Shown: positions 24,205-36,500, counted from the stretch's first letter. The stretch is DNA of 64,000 nt from Stictocephala bisonia (GCA_035578905.1 JAQJVL010000284.1:1007501-1071500); one strand, 5' to 3'. Translations and numbers: made by a program. The notes: generated from the sequence alone by a model not told the origin.

Positions 24205-24540
24205 AAACAAAAATCAAATCAAATATCCTTTATTTTAACAGTACATTACTGCATAATTGCGTCAATACAATGGTAACAAATTTCAATACTAAAATTAAAA
24301 TTACTAAAAATATACCCTAATATTGTTATTAAAGGAACTAAACATTATGAATCTGACTGGCACGTTAGGAATTCTCAATACTATATAAGTAATACGACAA
24401 CAAATACCTCTTGACCCTATTAGAAAATATATTCCCTTCACGGTCTGTTTTGAGTGAGGCTGGCAAAGCGTTAAATAGTTTGATCCCATTAATAATATAT
24501 GTTTTCGAAGAAGTGTTCATACCTTATTTGATATCATATT
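24205..24540 (-). pseudogene. LINE C-terminal end and 3' UTR, - strand
   Basis: On the - strand, the reading INGIKLFNALPASLKTD is the conserved C-terminal box of jockey/CR1-like ORF2 proteins (GVKLFNSLP...). It is followed by SNRVKRYLL, then an AT-rich UTR and a tail AAATAAAGGATATTTGATTT ending in a (GATTT) tract. Only the extreme 3' end is present, as is typical of incomplete reverse transcription. Confidence 0.7.
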
Positions 24541-27160
24541 TATGTTCTAGTTCCTTTGTTTAAAAAAGGTGAAAATTAGTATGCACAAGTAGGAGGACAC
24601 TGCGGATGTAAATAAACACAATTTCTGAAAGTCTAAAAGATTATATTTGGATTTATTACTTTAGCCTTTTTTTTTTTTTTTTTTTTTTTTTTATTTCAGA
24701 TTCTGTTGTGCTAAAGACATATATTTATGATCGTGATGTTATAGTTTTTATTTGTACATCGTACACCATACATCGTGTGTGGTGCAACAGTATTGGCCAA
24801 GAAAGATCAAAGTAACTGATTACTTCATCTTCAATATTTGTTCCTACCCACCATTCATAAAGATAAGACTACTTTCACCAATACTAATACGATTAAAATT
24901 CAGTTTTTAAGGTTATTTTCAATACATGACCACCCTTTGAGTCCCTATTGTATCTTTTTAATTGAAAAATTAAAATTCAAAGCCCTAGTGTGGAACTAGC
25001 CAATTATACCCTAGTTAACACAGTTAAAGTTAATGTTAAAACACTGTAATTAATTAATTAAACTGTACCTCTGGGTCGTGAAAGACAGCTTACCTCCGGG
25101 CAAGCTTGCCGGTGTGTACAAGGCGAAGCGCTGGTCAGACGAAATTACAGCCGTTTTCATTAAACTTGACACTAGTGAGAGCCTTGACCCCCGACTCATG
25201 GTCGGCCGACAGTGCGAGACTAATGCCCATCCATACCTTCTCCAGGAGGTGGCTGGACACGGGTGTTAACTGAAAACAGACATTGGTAGTTGGCCAAAGC
25301 CCACATTAATAAGCTGAAGTTGCCCACATTAAAAGAATCATAATAAATGTTTTTAAATATTAGCTGAAAACCAACTAATAATTTATCATTTGGCTATTAA
25401 TTAATAACTATTTCTAAGAAGCTGTCGACCTTAGTTTGCGACAATGACTACATTCACTCATAAACACTTATCACACTTATTCTAAATCCACATTCAGTTT
25501 TTTTAATTAATTGCTCGGAACACACCATAAAATAGAAATACTATTTAAACTGTCTTCTTAGGTTGTTTTTAGAACATAGTACTCATTACGTGAAGATTGA
25601 GTATAGAAGTTTTCTATACTTTTTTAATAGTACTCGAATACTAGATAGTTTGAACACTCGTGCTTTAATATGGGATAGAAATATGAACTTAATTAAAAAG
25701 AAATTAGATTTACGTAACAATACTTGATTTAAATGTACAGATAAAAAGAAACTCTCTTTTAAAGAAATAATCTTATAATAAATAAATAATTTTAAAACAC
25801 AGTAAACAAACCAAAATAAATTAACTGTTCCGCGTTGATATTTACAAATGTGCAACTGCTTATTCAGATGCGATATGTATGTGATATTGAGGTCCAGCTT
25901 AAAATACGTAAGACAGCAGGGCCAAACTGTGTTTACTAAGGAAGCCATGCGGTTGCAGTCTTAGGCTGAATTCCAAAGATTAAAACAGCCTAATAGCTTT
26001 TCACACCAATATATTATTATGATGCAACTTTTCATAAAAAACCTGTAATCTCGTCTTTTCTCAAGCAAGCGCCACAGACAGTCAAGCAGTCAGGTAAACA
26101 GAAATTAAGATAAGGCCCGTTTTGAATTTTATGGTTTAAGAATAGTGTGTTTATTCAAAGTTAATAATAATAATATACAGGGTTGGGCAAAAGTCTGGAA
26201 TATATTTATTAATTTCAAAACTATTAAAAGAAATGTAATGAAACTTTGCAGTTATGTACATGTCCCTATACGAAAGATTTAGATATATTTTACTTTTTTT
26301 TTGCATATCTAGGGGATGGGCCATTAAGGAAATCTTAGACATTTTAAATTTAAGCCTACCTCGAGTTTTACCGTATTTTAAAGGTCTTTGTTTTTAAAAC
26401 ACAAGAGTGCAAACTTTAGGTCAAAAGTATGATCCCATCAGAAAATATAACCTCTCAAAGAATTTAATGTCATATAACTAACACTGCTTAAGACAAAGGT
26501 TAGATAGTTATCATGTATTGCTGCGTAGAGCTGTAATTTATCTAACTGCATATGAGAAATTAAAATTCACAAAAAATAAGTAACAAATTATCATAATAAT
26601 ATTCTTAAACTATTTTAGGTAAACCTACTATCAAAAGTGTTTTAATATATATTTTTGACATGGAATTTTTTCAAACATATTATTTCTATGAAACTATGTT
26701 TGATAGTTTACTCTATTTACAGAGCAATTTACAGACATGAATTTTATTCTTATCCTGATAATATTAGCATACACAAACTGTGAATATAAATGCTGTGGAA
26801 TATATTGGACGAAATGAAGGATATTTATACAGTACGTTAACTCTCGTCGGATTTTTTAAAATGAACAAAAACCATTCTACTTTAGAAATAAGGGACATTT
26901 CTATTCTACTTTCTGAAATTAAATACTGTCTGCCCAATATAGAGTTAAATACTTAACAATTTATAAAGAATAAAATGTCGAACCAAGTTATTGTTAAAAT
27001 AATTAAGAAGAACATTCATATTAAAGAATATTAACCTAGTGTAAGCTGGACCATAAAGGAAAAGGTGTACAGCTATAAACGGAACATCCTCCAGCAAACG
27101 GGTGATTAAGTTAAAAGGAAATCCTCTGATGAATAGCGTGAGGTAATCAAGATGACCTCG
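24541..27160. other. No gene recognised
   Basis: Contains a poly-T run of about 26 bases at 24667-24692. A GC-richer ORF at 25078-25269 (KDSLPPGKLAGVYKAKRWSD) has no family I can name. At about 26175 the phrase TACAGGGTTGGGCAAAAGTC resembles the end of dispersed insect repeats. Confidence 0.4.
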
Positions 27161-27168
27161 AATGTCAT

Positions 27169-27890
27169 GCCAGTAAGAACTGTACCAGGCAGGTCGCAGG
27201 ACGGTAACCACTGCCGACGTCGTCGTAGTAAGAACTGTACCAGGCAGGTCCCAGGACGGTAACCATTGTCGACGTCGTCGTAGTAAGAACTGTACCAGGC
27301 AGGTCCCAGGACGGTAACCATTGCCGATGTCGTCGTAGTGAGAACTGTACCAGGCAGGTCGCAGGACGGTAACCACTGCCGACGTCGTCGTAGTGAGAAC
27401 TGTACCAGGTAGGTCGCAGGACGGTAACCATCTATGACGTCGTCGTAGTAGTGAGAACTGTAATAGGCAGGTCCCAGAACGGTAACCATATATGACATCG
27501 TCGTAGTAGTGAGAACTGTAATAGGCAGGTCCCAGAACGGGATCCATTGCCGACGTCGTCTTAGTGAGAACTGTACCAGGCAGGTCGCAGGACGGTAACC
27601 ACTGCCGACGTCGTCGTAGTGAGAACTGTACCAGGCAGGTCCCAGAACGGTAACCATTGCCGACGTCGTCGTAGTGAGAACTGTAATAGGCAGGTCCCAG
27701 GAAGGTAACCATTGCCGACGTCATCGTAGTGAGAACTGTAACAGGCAGATCCCAGGACGGTAACCATTGCCGACGTCGTCGTAGTGAGAACTGTAACAGG
27801 CAGGTCGCAGGACGGTAACCATTGCTGACGTCGTCGTAGTAAGAACTGTAACAGGCAGGTCCCAGGACGTTAATCACTGCTGACGTTGTC
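27169..27890. repeat. 55 bp minisatellite, 13 units
   Basis: AGAACTGTACCAGGCAGGTC then GCAGGACGGTAACCACTGCC and GACGTCGTCGTAGT repeats at 55 bases, with two 58-base units in which GTA is duplicated in CGTAGTAGTGAG. Because 55 leaves remainder 1 when divided by 3, all three - strand frames are concatenated and stay open for 333 codons. That explains the long ORF at 26945-27946. The array starts abruptly and ends 19 bases from the TIR element at 27909. Confidence 0.9.
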
Positions 27891-27908
27891 ACAGTGAGTA
27901 TGATAGTA

Positions 27909-28141
27909 TCAATGACTACAAATACACTAAGACGAAAAGTAGCCATGTTAAAATTTCAGACCAGTCGTCCAGGTAGAAACTCGACTTTACACAAACGGCC
28001 ACTAGGAGGCACGAGCGCTCGCCCGCCTGCTCCCTGTCTTTCGGAGCAGCGCTCGTAGCGGCTGTTTGCGTAAGCTTCCCTCCCGCTTGTCTGAAAAATT
28101 CCCATAAGAACTTTTCGTCTTAGTGTATTTGTAGTCATTGA
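27909..28141. mobile_element. TIR foldback element with TAGTA target duplication
   Basis: The ends TCAATGACTACAAATACACT then AAGACGAAAAGT are perfectly mirrored at 28110-28141. TAGTA flanks both sides (27904-27908 and 28142-28146). Pairing continues inside: TTAAAATTTCAGAC with GTCTGAAAAATT, and ACGAGCGCT with AGCGCTCGT. The whole 233 bp can thus fold. It is too short to code for anything. Confidence 0.85.
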
Positions 28142-28146
28142 TAGTA

Positions 28147-29090
28147 TTGCACATTTGCCTCGATCTTCCCCATTTGTAGAATATTAAAAAAAAATTATAA
28201 TAATAATAAAAACGTAAGATATCACAGAAATATATTCACGATACTTTAGTTACTTTGAAGTTTAAAATTCAATTTATTTCAAGAAGTTGATGTGATAGTC
28301 AATAACGGTAGAACAAGACGAATATATACCATAGCCATTAAAGATGTTATAAAAACAGTAATAGTATATCCTACTAACCTCAGTGGAAGCAAGGGGGAAT
28401 AGTATGCCTATCTCACTACTATGGAGTATAAGTTGGGACAACATCAATAAACATTGTCTGAAGTTTTGTGCTAGAGAAGTACGAGTAGGTTACTCGAAAT
28501 ACAGTAGTTAGTAAATTTCTGAACACAAATTAAACTTTGACCAAAATTATATTTGGAATTTCTGAACAACAATTTTAAAAGATTCAATAAAAATATTGAG
28601 GCATCACTTGAATTTAAACAAGTAGAATCAATTAAAATGTACTTCATTTACAAATGAAATAGGCCTAGTATTGAAATTTTAATTTCAGTCTAAAAAAATA
28701 TATTTAGTATTATGTGTTTATTTGCTAACTCTAATAAGGGGTAGCGAATTATTATATATAAACAAAAGTAAATATATTTATAAATATTGTGAGAAATCGT
28801 TATATTTCAATACCAGATAACATATTTTTTATGAATCAATAATGAATTATTTTATATTTGTTATCTATATAAGGAAAACATTGTTTAATACAACACTATT
28901 GAAAATACCCCTTCAACCGATTAAGATCATAAGTTTTAATTTTTTTAGGTTGATAGTGAACTGATTGTGGTGGTTATTTATATAAGTAAAAATGATTATG
29001 TTATTTTTATTTAAGTATTATACACTATGATTATTACATTGAATATTATTTAAATTACAATGTACGCGTCACAAATAGTTAAAGTGGAAA
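28147..29090. other. No gene seen
   Basis: AT-rich sequence without recognisable structure. Confidence 0.5.
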
Positions 29091-29109
29091 ACTCAAGTTA
29101 TGCATTGCC

Positions 29110-29280
29110 ACTTGGACATGCCTGGTTGAACATACTCTCCCACAGTCAGACATACACTCAGGGACCACTTGGACACGCCTGGTTGAAAATACTCTCCCAC
29201 AGTCAGACATTCACTCAGGGACCACATGGACACGCCTGGTTGAACATACTCTCCCACAGTCAGACCACTCAGGGACAGAC
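29110..29280. repeat. 57 bp tandem repeat, three units
   Basis: CTTGGACATGCCTGGTTGAA then CATACTCTCCCACAGTCAGA and CATACACTCAGGGACCA repeats at 57 bases, a multiple of three. Both strands are therefore open across it: + reads LGHAWLNILSHSQTYTQGP three times. Short length and lack of context argue against a real protein. Confidence 0.85.
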
Positions 29281-29860
29281 ATAATTCCATTTGAACTTCA
29301 GTCTCGATCATTCTTCTATTAAGTCTCTATTTAATTTCCCAGATATTTTTCAAGGACTCTTCAACCGAGTAAATCGCATTCAGGACTAAAAAGCGTTTTA
29401 ATTGATCTTTAGTTGATTTTTAAATTTTTTTATACATTCAGGACGCTGTTGATTAATTTGATACCAACGTGTGATGGAACCTGCTCAAACGCGATTCTAT
29501 GTGTTTGAATTCGGAAGATGTCCCTGCTTGTTGTCCCGTACTGGTGGACGTCATTGCCCTGCACCGAAGTGCACTTGGAATAACAGTAACGAACCACCTC
29601 GTGGATTAAAGGTAGAGCAATGACAGTAATCTCAGCTCCCTGAATTTATCACGGCTTATTTTTAGGAATTAGATCTCAGACATTTTTGTCAAGCACACGT
29701 TTTACAGATCAACAATTTTATAGTACATTTTTTCATAAATAAGTATAATAATAATAATAAATCCTTAATTATATAGACAATTGTATATACAATGTATCGG
29801 AAAAGTCAAATATAATCAGTTAAAATAAAATTAACCTAAGGCCCTATGTAAGCTATTCAT
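29281..29860. other. No gene seen
   Basis: A GC-richer patch at 29510-29620 (CCGTACTGGTGGACGTCATT) has no recognisable reading. Confidence 0.4.
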
Positions 29861-29865
29861 TCATT

Positions 29866-30295
29866 CATTCACGAATATGGCACCAGAGGCAGGGACAACT
29901 ATAGGACTGGGAAGCACAGAACAGTTACTTACGAGCATTTGCCCTCAGAGGCAGGTGTCCATCTTTAGAATAAGCTACCAAATTGTATAAAAATCGCCAG
30001 AACGCTGAATGCGTTTAAAACTCAATTAAAAGGCTTTCTAGCCTACCATGCTTTTTATAGTGTGGGTGACGTTTTGGCGGATAACTTGGAGACCACACAG
30101 TGGGTAGGCTGACAACGGAACTGGAGTTGGAAAAATTGGATGTATGAATAAGCAGAAATGTTGTATGTTTGAGAGATTTTTTGTAGCGTGGGTGAAACTA
30201 AATTTTTTAACTAGACATAAAATATCTTTTAAAATAAAATTGACTTTTGCAATACATGTTAAATGTCCACTGAAATAAAACTGATTTGATTTGAT
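29866..30295 (+). pseudogene. LINE C-terminal end and 3' UTR, + strand
   Basis: The reading TRGRDNYRTGKHRTVTYEH, LPSEAGVHL, an in-frame stop, NKLPNCIKIARTLNAFKTQL and KGFLAYHAFYSVGD is the C-terminal part of a jockey-type ORF2. It carries the standard HRTVTYEHLP and INKLPNSIK boxes. A UTR of about 180 bases ends in AAAACTGATTTGATTTGATT. At least one stop (after GVHL) makes it a pseudogene. It is tail-to-tail with the next element. Confidence 0.8.
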
Positions 30296-30299
30296 TCAT

Positions 30300-31575
30300 T
30301 ACAACAATTACATACGAGTACAAACATACATACAAGTGGGGCATTCACACAAAACAATCTATAGTGTTTGTAACACCCACAAATTCAACGGTATGAGTCT
30401 AGCCAATTAAGTTGATCTCCTAGTCGTGTGCTGTAAAAAGCATGGGCCAACAGTATGCCCCTCAAGCGAGTCCTAAATATTTTTGAATTTGGAGCAATTT
30501 TCATTTCTTTAGGCAAGCTGTTAATTAGTTTGACACCTACCTGCGAGGGCAGGTGTTGGTTGATAGACTACCGTTCTGTGTTGCTCAGTACGGTAGCCAT
30601 ATCTGCCTCTTATTATAATGATGTATGTCACTGCCCCTTATCAGGTTACATTTGGACTTACAATATAGAATGTTTTCTAGAATATACAAGCAAGGCAGAT
30701 TCAACAGATTGAGTTGTTTAAAAATTGATTTGCACGACTCTCTGCTCATTAAATTTTTAATAATTCGGACTGCCTTCTTTTGGAGTCTGGACACCCTCAA
30801 GAATTCACTATTAGCACTACTTCCCTAAATCAGCGGTACATAGGAAAGGTGGAGGTAAATGAGACCATAATATGCCGTCATCAGTACCTGAAGAGGGCAT
30901 TATTTAGAGAGAGTCCTCAGTACATAAATGCCTGATGATAATTTAGAGCAAATACTATTTGTATGGTCATTCCATGTCAAACCTCTGTCGAGGTATATTC
31001 CAATGAATTTAGTGAACTGTACTTCTTCTAGCACAGAATCCACCAGTAACACTGAGGGGCTACTTCCAAAATCAGCGGGTCTCAAACAAAAGTTGATGAC
31101 CTGTGATTATGTTTTAAGGTTCAGCACATCAAAATGCTGAGCACAACTGTTTAAATCTACGTAAACTTTTAATTCTAGATTTTCTTTACAGTTTTCACTA
31201 AAGTAAAGAGAGGTATTGGCAATATTGGACGAGTTGACCATGCTGCAGCGATGAACCATTGACATAGATCAAGAATAAAAGTGGGCTGAGTATTGATCCC
31301 TGGGTGACGCCAAAACGCAACTGTTTTGACGTGGACAGTTTATTTGAAATTTGAACTTGCTGTGATCGATGGTTCAAAAATGAATTCAACCAAAGGTGTG
31401 AAACACCTCTGATACCATACGTCTCAAGTTTTTGAAGCAGTATACTGCTGTCAACGCAGTCGAAATCCTCATAAAGGTCCAGGAATACACCTAGGGTGTG
31501 CCTGCGACCTTCAAGACTCCTGACAATGTTGTCGACAAGGCTCGTAGTAAAACTCTTCGGCGGTCTCGTTGAATA
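30300..31575 (-). pseudogene. LINE reverse transcriptase to 3' end, - strand
   Basis: The order on the - strand is SFTTSLVDNIVRSLEGRRHT, LGVFLDLYEDFDCVDSSILL (motif A region), YGIRGVSHLWLNSFLNHRSQ, QLRFGVTQGSILSPLLFLIY (motif B, normally QGSVLGPLLF), a damaged YADD region, then KFIGIYLDRGLTWNDHT (thumb). Next come RLQKKAVRIIKNLMSRESCK and GVKLINSLPKEMKIAPNSK near the C terminus. Frames shift several times and the YADD box is not recognisable, so it is dead. It is the longest LINE copy here and belongs to a jockey/CR1-like family. Confidence 0.9.
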
Positions 31576-33360
31576 CAGATAATATCAAACTTCACGGATT
31601 TTGTCTACCCTCTCCATCACTCTCGTCACATTTGTAATGACATTTGCCGTGCGGTAATGCAGGTCCCGTTCTCGGGGTGGCGTGTGCCGGAGATGCTCCG
31701 TGACTGACGATTGTCTCTATTGTGGCACTTTTTGCGTCCATCAATCTCATCTCGTTTCTCCACGCTGTGATGGTCATACGTGCCCTTTCAAAGTGACAGG
31801 TGAAACCAGTATTTCAATTTATAAGACTCCATTCAACCGTCGCAACTACCATATTATACAATACAGTCCAACCATTAAGATCATTTGGTTCTTCAAAATG
31901 TACCAAAATGTGGGTTAATGAAGTTGTAAAAAGAAGTTAGGACAAAAGTAACAACTTTTTTAATATCACTATCGTATTTTTTTCTTTTTAGTACAAAATG
32001 GAAAAAATGGAAAAATTTACATATAAAATTTACTAGTAACAAGGTACTTTTGTCTTAATTTTCATTTAAATGATTTACCGTCGTAGCTTAATCCAGGTTT
32101 CGTAACCATTCAACACCTAAATCTCCTATTTAAAGAGGCCAGCTAATCCTCCCTGAAAAGAGCTGGCTGCATCCTCCCGGTAATGCCAATGCACCTAAAG
32201 GAGTTATTAGAACATGCAATGCAGTCCTCCCTGAATAATTGCAAACTATGTGTCAACTTCACAATCACAAGACTGATCGTTTTTCCAGTGTTGTATCTTC
32301 CCACAATAATTGAAAGTTACTGAACAATGAGTACACTCCTTACGAGAAAGGTTCATTCCACATTTGAGAGTCATTTGATATTTTAGACTAAAGATTGATG
32401 AATATAGTAGCTCGGTGATACTAGTTTTGATTGTTTTATTTATTTTGTTCTTTGAAGCTTACTGTAATGACTCCAGACAAATTCCAATTTTTTTTTAGTT
32501 AAATTGTTCTTTTTTATATCCATTACACAGTTTATAGTTATATGTATCGAGGAGAAGATGGGAGCATTTGTGTCGTGGACTATTATGTTTTGGAATCCTC
32601 TTGAACTCTCCCCTTTCTAAGTTCAGAATCGTGAATCATGTATTCACTTCAGGCATACAACAATCGATAATGATAAAACAAAAACAAAAAAAAAAAGAAA
32701 AAACACTAGAAGAAACATTAAACAGGAAATTAGAGATCACCCTTTTAACCCCCTTTAAAATAATATAAAATAAATAATAATAATATAAATAAAAATGCTT
32801 CTTTTTAATAGGAAACAATGTGGGTAATTTTAAAGATGTGTACGTATTTAAAAAAAAGACATTAACAGATAAATGCTGAAGTAAGGTAACAGAGTTAACT
32901 CTAGGTTGACGTTCACATAACTATAAGAACAGAGCACAGAAAGGTCAAGAGACAATGGGCAGAGGTCATCCAGGGTAGAGTAGGTCATCATTCTACCTTG
33001 CTCTAATCACTTTTGTTATTACAGGGATGCCTTGTGGTTCATAAACTATCATTCAAAACTGCGTCATTAGTCTCTGCTTGGCGACTTTAACCTTTCAACC
33101 CATTCTAAAATTCTATGTTTGTCAATCTCAGATCATCATATGTTTGTATGCTAATTCAGGAGTTTGTAATTGAACTTTACGTCTTGTAAGGAGGACTTTA
33201 CACTTCAAGATTGACAAATAAAGTATTTTAATTATTATTTATACGAATTCAAATAGACTATCAAGTGCATTTTCAAATTCACCGCAATTAACTGCAAATT
33301 TTAAATCATCACAATACATCTTGTTTTCTCACATGACCACTATTGAGACTTTTAAAAATT
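31576..33360. other. No gene recognised
   Basis: A GC-richer patch at 31600-31790 has short ORFs on both strands without known motifs. The rest is AT-rich. Confidence 0.4.
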
Positions 33361-33656
33361 TACCATATTTTTCAAGATGTCCACCGTCTAAGACACATCA
33401 CCAAGTTGGTAAGCAATAAACAATAAGCACTTTATTTCCACATATCATTTGAACATATAAATGTATAAACAAATATCATGAATCGTCAACTTTATGCCGT
33501 TGGTCACCTTCTGATATTCGTCACAAATCACCAAGATGGCCATCGTCTGATGCTTGTTACAATTCACAACTTTTCCGAAGTGGCCACCACCTGATACTGG
33601 TCACAATTAACCATATTTTCAAGGTGGCCACCATCTGATACTCGTCACAGTTCACT
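33361..33656. repeat. About 50-55 bp degenerate tandem repeat
   Basis: TTTTCAAGGTGGCCACCATC then TGATACTCGTCACAATTCACC recurs in four to five diverged units, the first near 33361 (TTTTTCAAGATGTCCACCGT). The array stops right where the LINE at 33663 begins. Confidence 0.75.
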
Positions 33657-33662
33657 TGTTAT

Positions 33663-34556
33663 ATGATAATAAAAAACCTTTTTAAAAAGTTAAACCTTTT
33701 TCAAGAAGTAAATAATTTAATACAGTGGTGTCACAGTAACTATCTTAAAGTCAACACTGAAAAAACAACTCTTCTAGACTTTTCAATTCGTAATAGGGAT
33801 GATGTGGGTATGTCTTGTATTTTCGGTGAGACCATGGTACTTTCGTCTGAAAGGGTTCAATTTCTAGGTGTAGAGTTTGACGAAAATTTAAAATTCCATG
33901 GCCACATTAAGAAAACTGCTAAGTCTATAAGTGGTGGATTGTTTATCTTGAGAAAGCTATCTCGGTTCACAGATATAAATCTCCTTTTAACAGTATATTA
34001 TGGTGTTATATATCCGCATTTGGTGTATGGTGTTTCTATTTGGGGCACTCAGTCATCTAAAATTGAATACATTTTCAGACTTCAAAAACGTGCCATTAGA
34101 ATCATATTCAAGCTTGGTAAAACAGAATCATGCAAAAATATATTTAAAAAGTACAAAATACTAACCTTCCCTGCAATATACATGTTAGAAACCTTATTGT
34201 TCGTAAAGAAAAATCAAAACCTTTTTATAACAGAACCACATCCTAATCATTATCACCTCCGATCACACTCTAACCTATCAGTTCCGAAACACAGAACCAT
34301 CTTTTCAGAAAGCCACCTACTTCATAAGGGAATCTGGCTGTATAACATGTTACCTGATTGCTTGAAACGAAATCTGGACTACCGTAGTTTTAAGCACAAA
34401 TGAAGGCTGTCTTTGTTGATCTTGCACCCTATAAGGTGGAAAACTTTAAAAAAATGTTATGACATGTTTATGTTAGAAGTAAATTTAGTTTTAGTTATGA
34501 CTAGTGCTTATGTACCCATGTATCTTGTGGCATAATAAAGAATTGAATTGAATTGA
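33663..34556 (+). pseudogene. LINE ORF2 C-terminal half with intact 3' tail
   Basis: A 246-codon open frame begins inside the RT domain after the catalytic region. WCHSNYLKVNTEKTTLLDFS is the post-YADD box (NxLxLNxxKT). VQFLGVEFDENLKFHGHIK is the thumb box, LLLTVYYGVIYPHLVYGVSI the following helix, FRLQKRAIRII and IYMLETLLF come next, and IWLYNMLPDCLK the C-terminal box. Stop TGA lies at 34401. The UTR ends ATAATAAAGAATTGAATTGA then poly-A, so the 3' end is intact. It is the best preserved LINE fragment in the window, 5'-truncated and so not active. Confidence 0.9.
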
Positions 34557-34725
34557 AAAAAAAAAATAATAATTTTTATAAAAATGTGAATATTAATTAC
34601 CATGCTTGTAAGATTCAATTCTTTAGATCAGATTCCACGATAAAATGAAAGTATTAAATTATACTAACAATTGAGCTGTGGATAAATGATATTTTCTAAG
34701 AATCAATCAACCTTAAACAACTAGG

Positions 34726-34940
34726 CCTCTTTCTTGCCTAGTGGTTAGCACATCTGCTTCTAATGCAGAATGTTACGTGTACAACTACTGGCGGTACACT
34801 TAGTAATTTACTAAGGGATTTGGAATGTTGTCCCCTAACAATGGTTGTGTAGTATGTATAAAATGAAACTTGCACAGGAAAAAAGACTTCACTTGTTTAT
34901 CTCCACTCAATCCAACACTTCGTGTAAATAATACCTGTTT
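34726..34940 (+). mobile_element. tRNA-derived SINE (family 2, copy 1)
   Basis: TTGCCTAGTGGTTAGCACAT then CTGCTTCTAATGCAGAA is a tRNA-like A box and anticodon-stem region. Its B box is eroded. The same head and body (GGAATGTTGTCCCCTAACAA compared with GCAACGTTGTTCCTCATCAA) occur at 42058. It cannot fold as a full tRNA. Confidence 0.6.
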
Positions 34941-35836
34941 CTGAAGGGCAATAGCGCACGTGTAATAGGCCTGCACGTGAATTCACCACACGCGTGAATC
35001 TTAATGGACTTAAGTCATAAAGAGGTGAGCCATTAGCCACTCGTAACAGCACAACACTACGAGTGTTTGACTCAACAATCTGTTAGGCAAGTCGACAATT
35101 ACTCTTGCATTAGCCGTGGTCTATGTGTGACCCGGCACCGCCCTCATTGTTGGGACCAGGTTTACCAACCCTACAGAATCACAATAGCTCTGGGAACCCT
35201 ACCAACTCAAGCGATTTCAGTTTCACACAATCTCCATCCATAAATTACTCTAAATGGCATATCTAAGAAATTAACATAAAAACCCATTCATTAACTATGT
35301 TTTTTAGCATTCTTGCTTTTATCCCCATGTGAGAAATTAAGCTTCCTTGAGAGTTGATTTCTCTTTTTCAATTAACGAGATTGTTTTAAAATTGACATTA
35401 TATAATTCCTATTTATTTTAGTTTAATTTTTAATGGTATTTGTAAATAGTTGTAAGTTATATATTAGTTATTATAATATTTAGGCATATTGATGTATTAC
35501 TAGTGGTATAATACTAGTTATATTACTAGTATAGATATTTCTTAGTAAATAGCAATAGGATATTTACCGTTCAGTAAAATATGTATAAACTGGAAGTATA
35601 TGATGAAATTTTAAGTACTGTCCAAGGTCCAATGATCTAACCAATGTAAGGAATATGAAAATTAAGTAAAATATATTTCGGTTAAATTGTTCAGAATGTT
35701 TTACTAAGTAAATACAATGAAGCAGGTACAATTTACATATACGTTTTGTAAATAGCCCTATCACAGAGAAAAAGTAACAAAGGTCACATTCTTGTGGCTT
35801 TAATGAACGCCTCATAATGGTGCAAGAGGATTCCTG
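34941..35836. other. No gene seen
   Basis: The first 250 bases have mixed composition, perhaps repeat-derived. The remainder is AT-rich. Confidence 0.4.
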
Positions 35837-36200
35837 GATATAGTTGATTCTATAGGGCATAGGGTGTACGGTATTGCAACTTGCGAGAAGCATGACATAG
35901 ACAATGTGTCAGTTACCCACAAGAGCTCTGATGGTGACATCTTTGTCTTGGCAGTCCAATTGTTAGAAACTATAACAGTAAATGTTTATAAGCCTCCCAA
36001 CATCCAGTGGGCTGACGATAGTATTTTTCCAACTTTTGAATACCCTGGCCTCTTGTGAGGGACTTTACCAGTCACCATTGCCAATGGGGCTACAACACCG
36101 ACGATGAGAATTGCAGAAAGCTTGCTAACTTAGCCTCGATGGATTTGACTTAGCTTTGTGACAGGAGATCACGTTACGTTTTTGTTTTTACTCAATTAAT
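35837..36200 (+). pseudogene. LINE endonuclease domain fragment
   Basis: The reading HRVYGIATCEKHDIDNVSVT and DIFVLAVQLLETITVNVYKP leads to PPNIQW, then after a frameshift GDFTSHHCQWGYNTDDENCR and KLANLASMDLT. VYKPPN and GDFNSHHxxWG are the AP-endonuclease (EEP) motifs of jockey-type LINEs, and the GD(F)N Asn is Thr here. One frame break near 36055 and the Asn change mark it as dead. It is the only endonuclease fragment found. Confidence 0.75.
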
Positions 36201-36294
36201 ATACCATCATGACTTATGGATCTTTATCCAAACATACATAGCAGTTTTTTGAAATTAACAAAATATGGTAGCTGACAACAAACCATACGGTATA

Positions 36295-36500
36295 TATACT
36301 CGCTACGCTCGTGAGTGAAGCTCGGCATGCGGCCTCGCCAAGACCTACTACAGGTCTCTTTGTGGAACTCGGCCTACGGCTTCACCTAGGGACTCTGCCA
36401 CAGTCCCATTTGTGGATCTCGGCATCTCAGCTCGTGAGGAAGATCTTGCCTACGGTCTCACTCAGATTCTTAAGCAGTATGACCATGAATTTTGGTTTTT
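36295..36500 (+). repeat. GC-rich dispersed repeat with internal repetition
   Basis: TCTTTGTGGAACTCGGCCTA then CGGCTTCACCTAGGGAC is followed by a diverged second unit (CATTTGTGGATCTCGGCAT). A related phrase, CCGTAGGCTGAGCTCCACAA, appears in opposite orientation near 62405-62430. Confidence 0.55.

Noticed and set aside
25078..25269. Host exon or BEL/Pao integrase C-terminus (KDSLPPGKLAGVYKAKRW)
   Set aside because: Only a vague resemblance, with no flanking retroelement motifs or splice support.
26945..27946. 333-codon ORF as a real secreted repeat protein
   Set aside because: It is explained by a stop-free 55 bp unit read in all three phases, and its start lies in a TIR element.
29060..29284. 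Histidine/tryptophan repeat protein (LGHAWLNILSHSQ)
   Set aside because: A 57 bp tandem repeat with a period divisible by three, open on both strands, with no gene context.
35564..35893. 109-codon - strand ORF
   Set aside because: It overlaps the + strand LINE endonuclease fragment and has no motif of its own.
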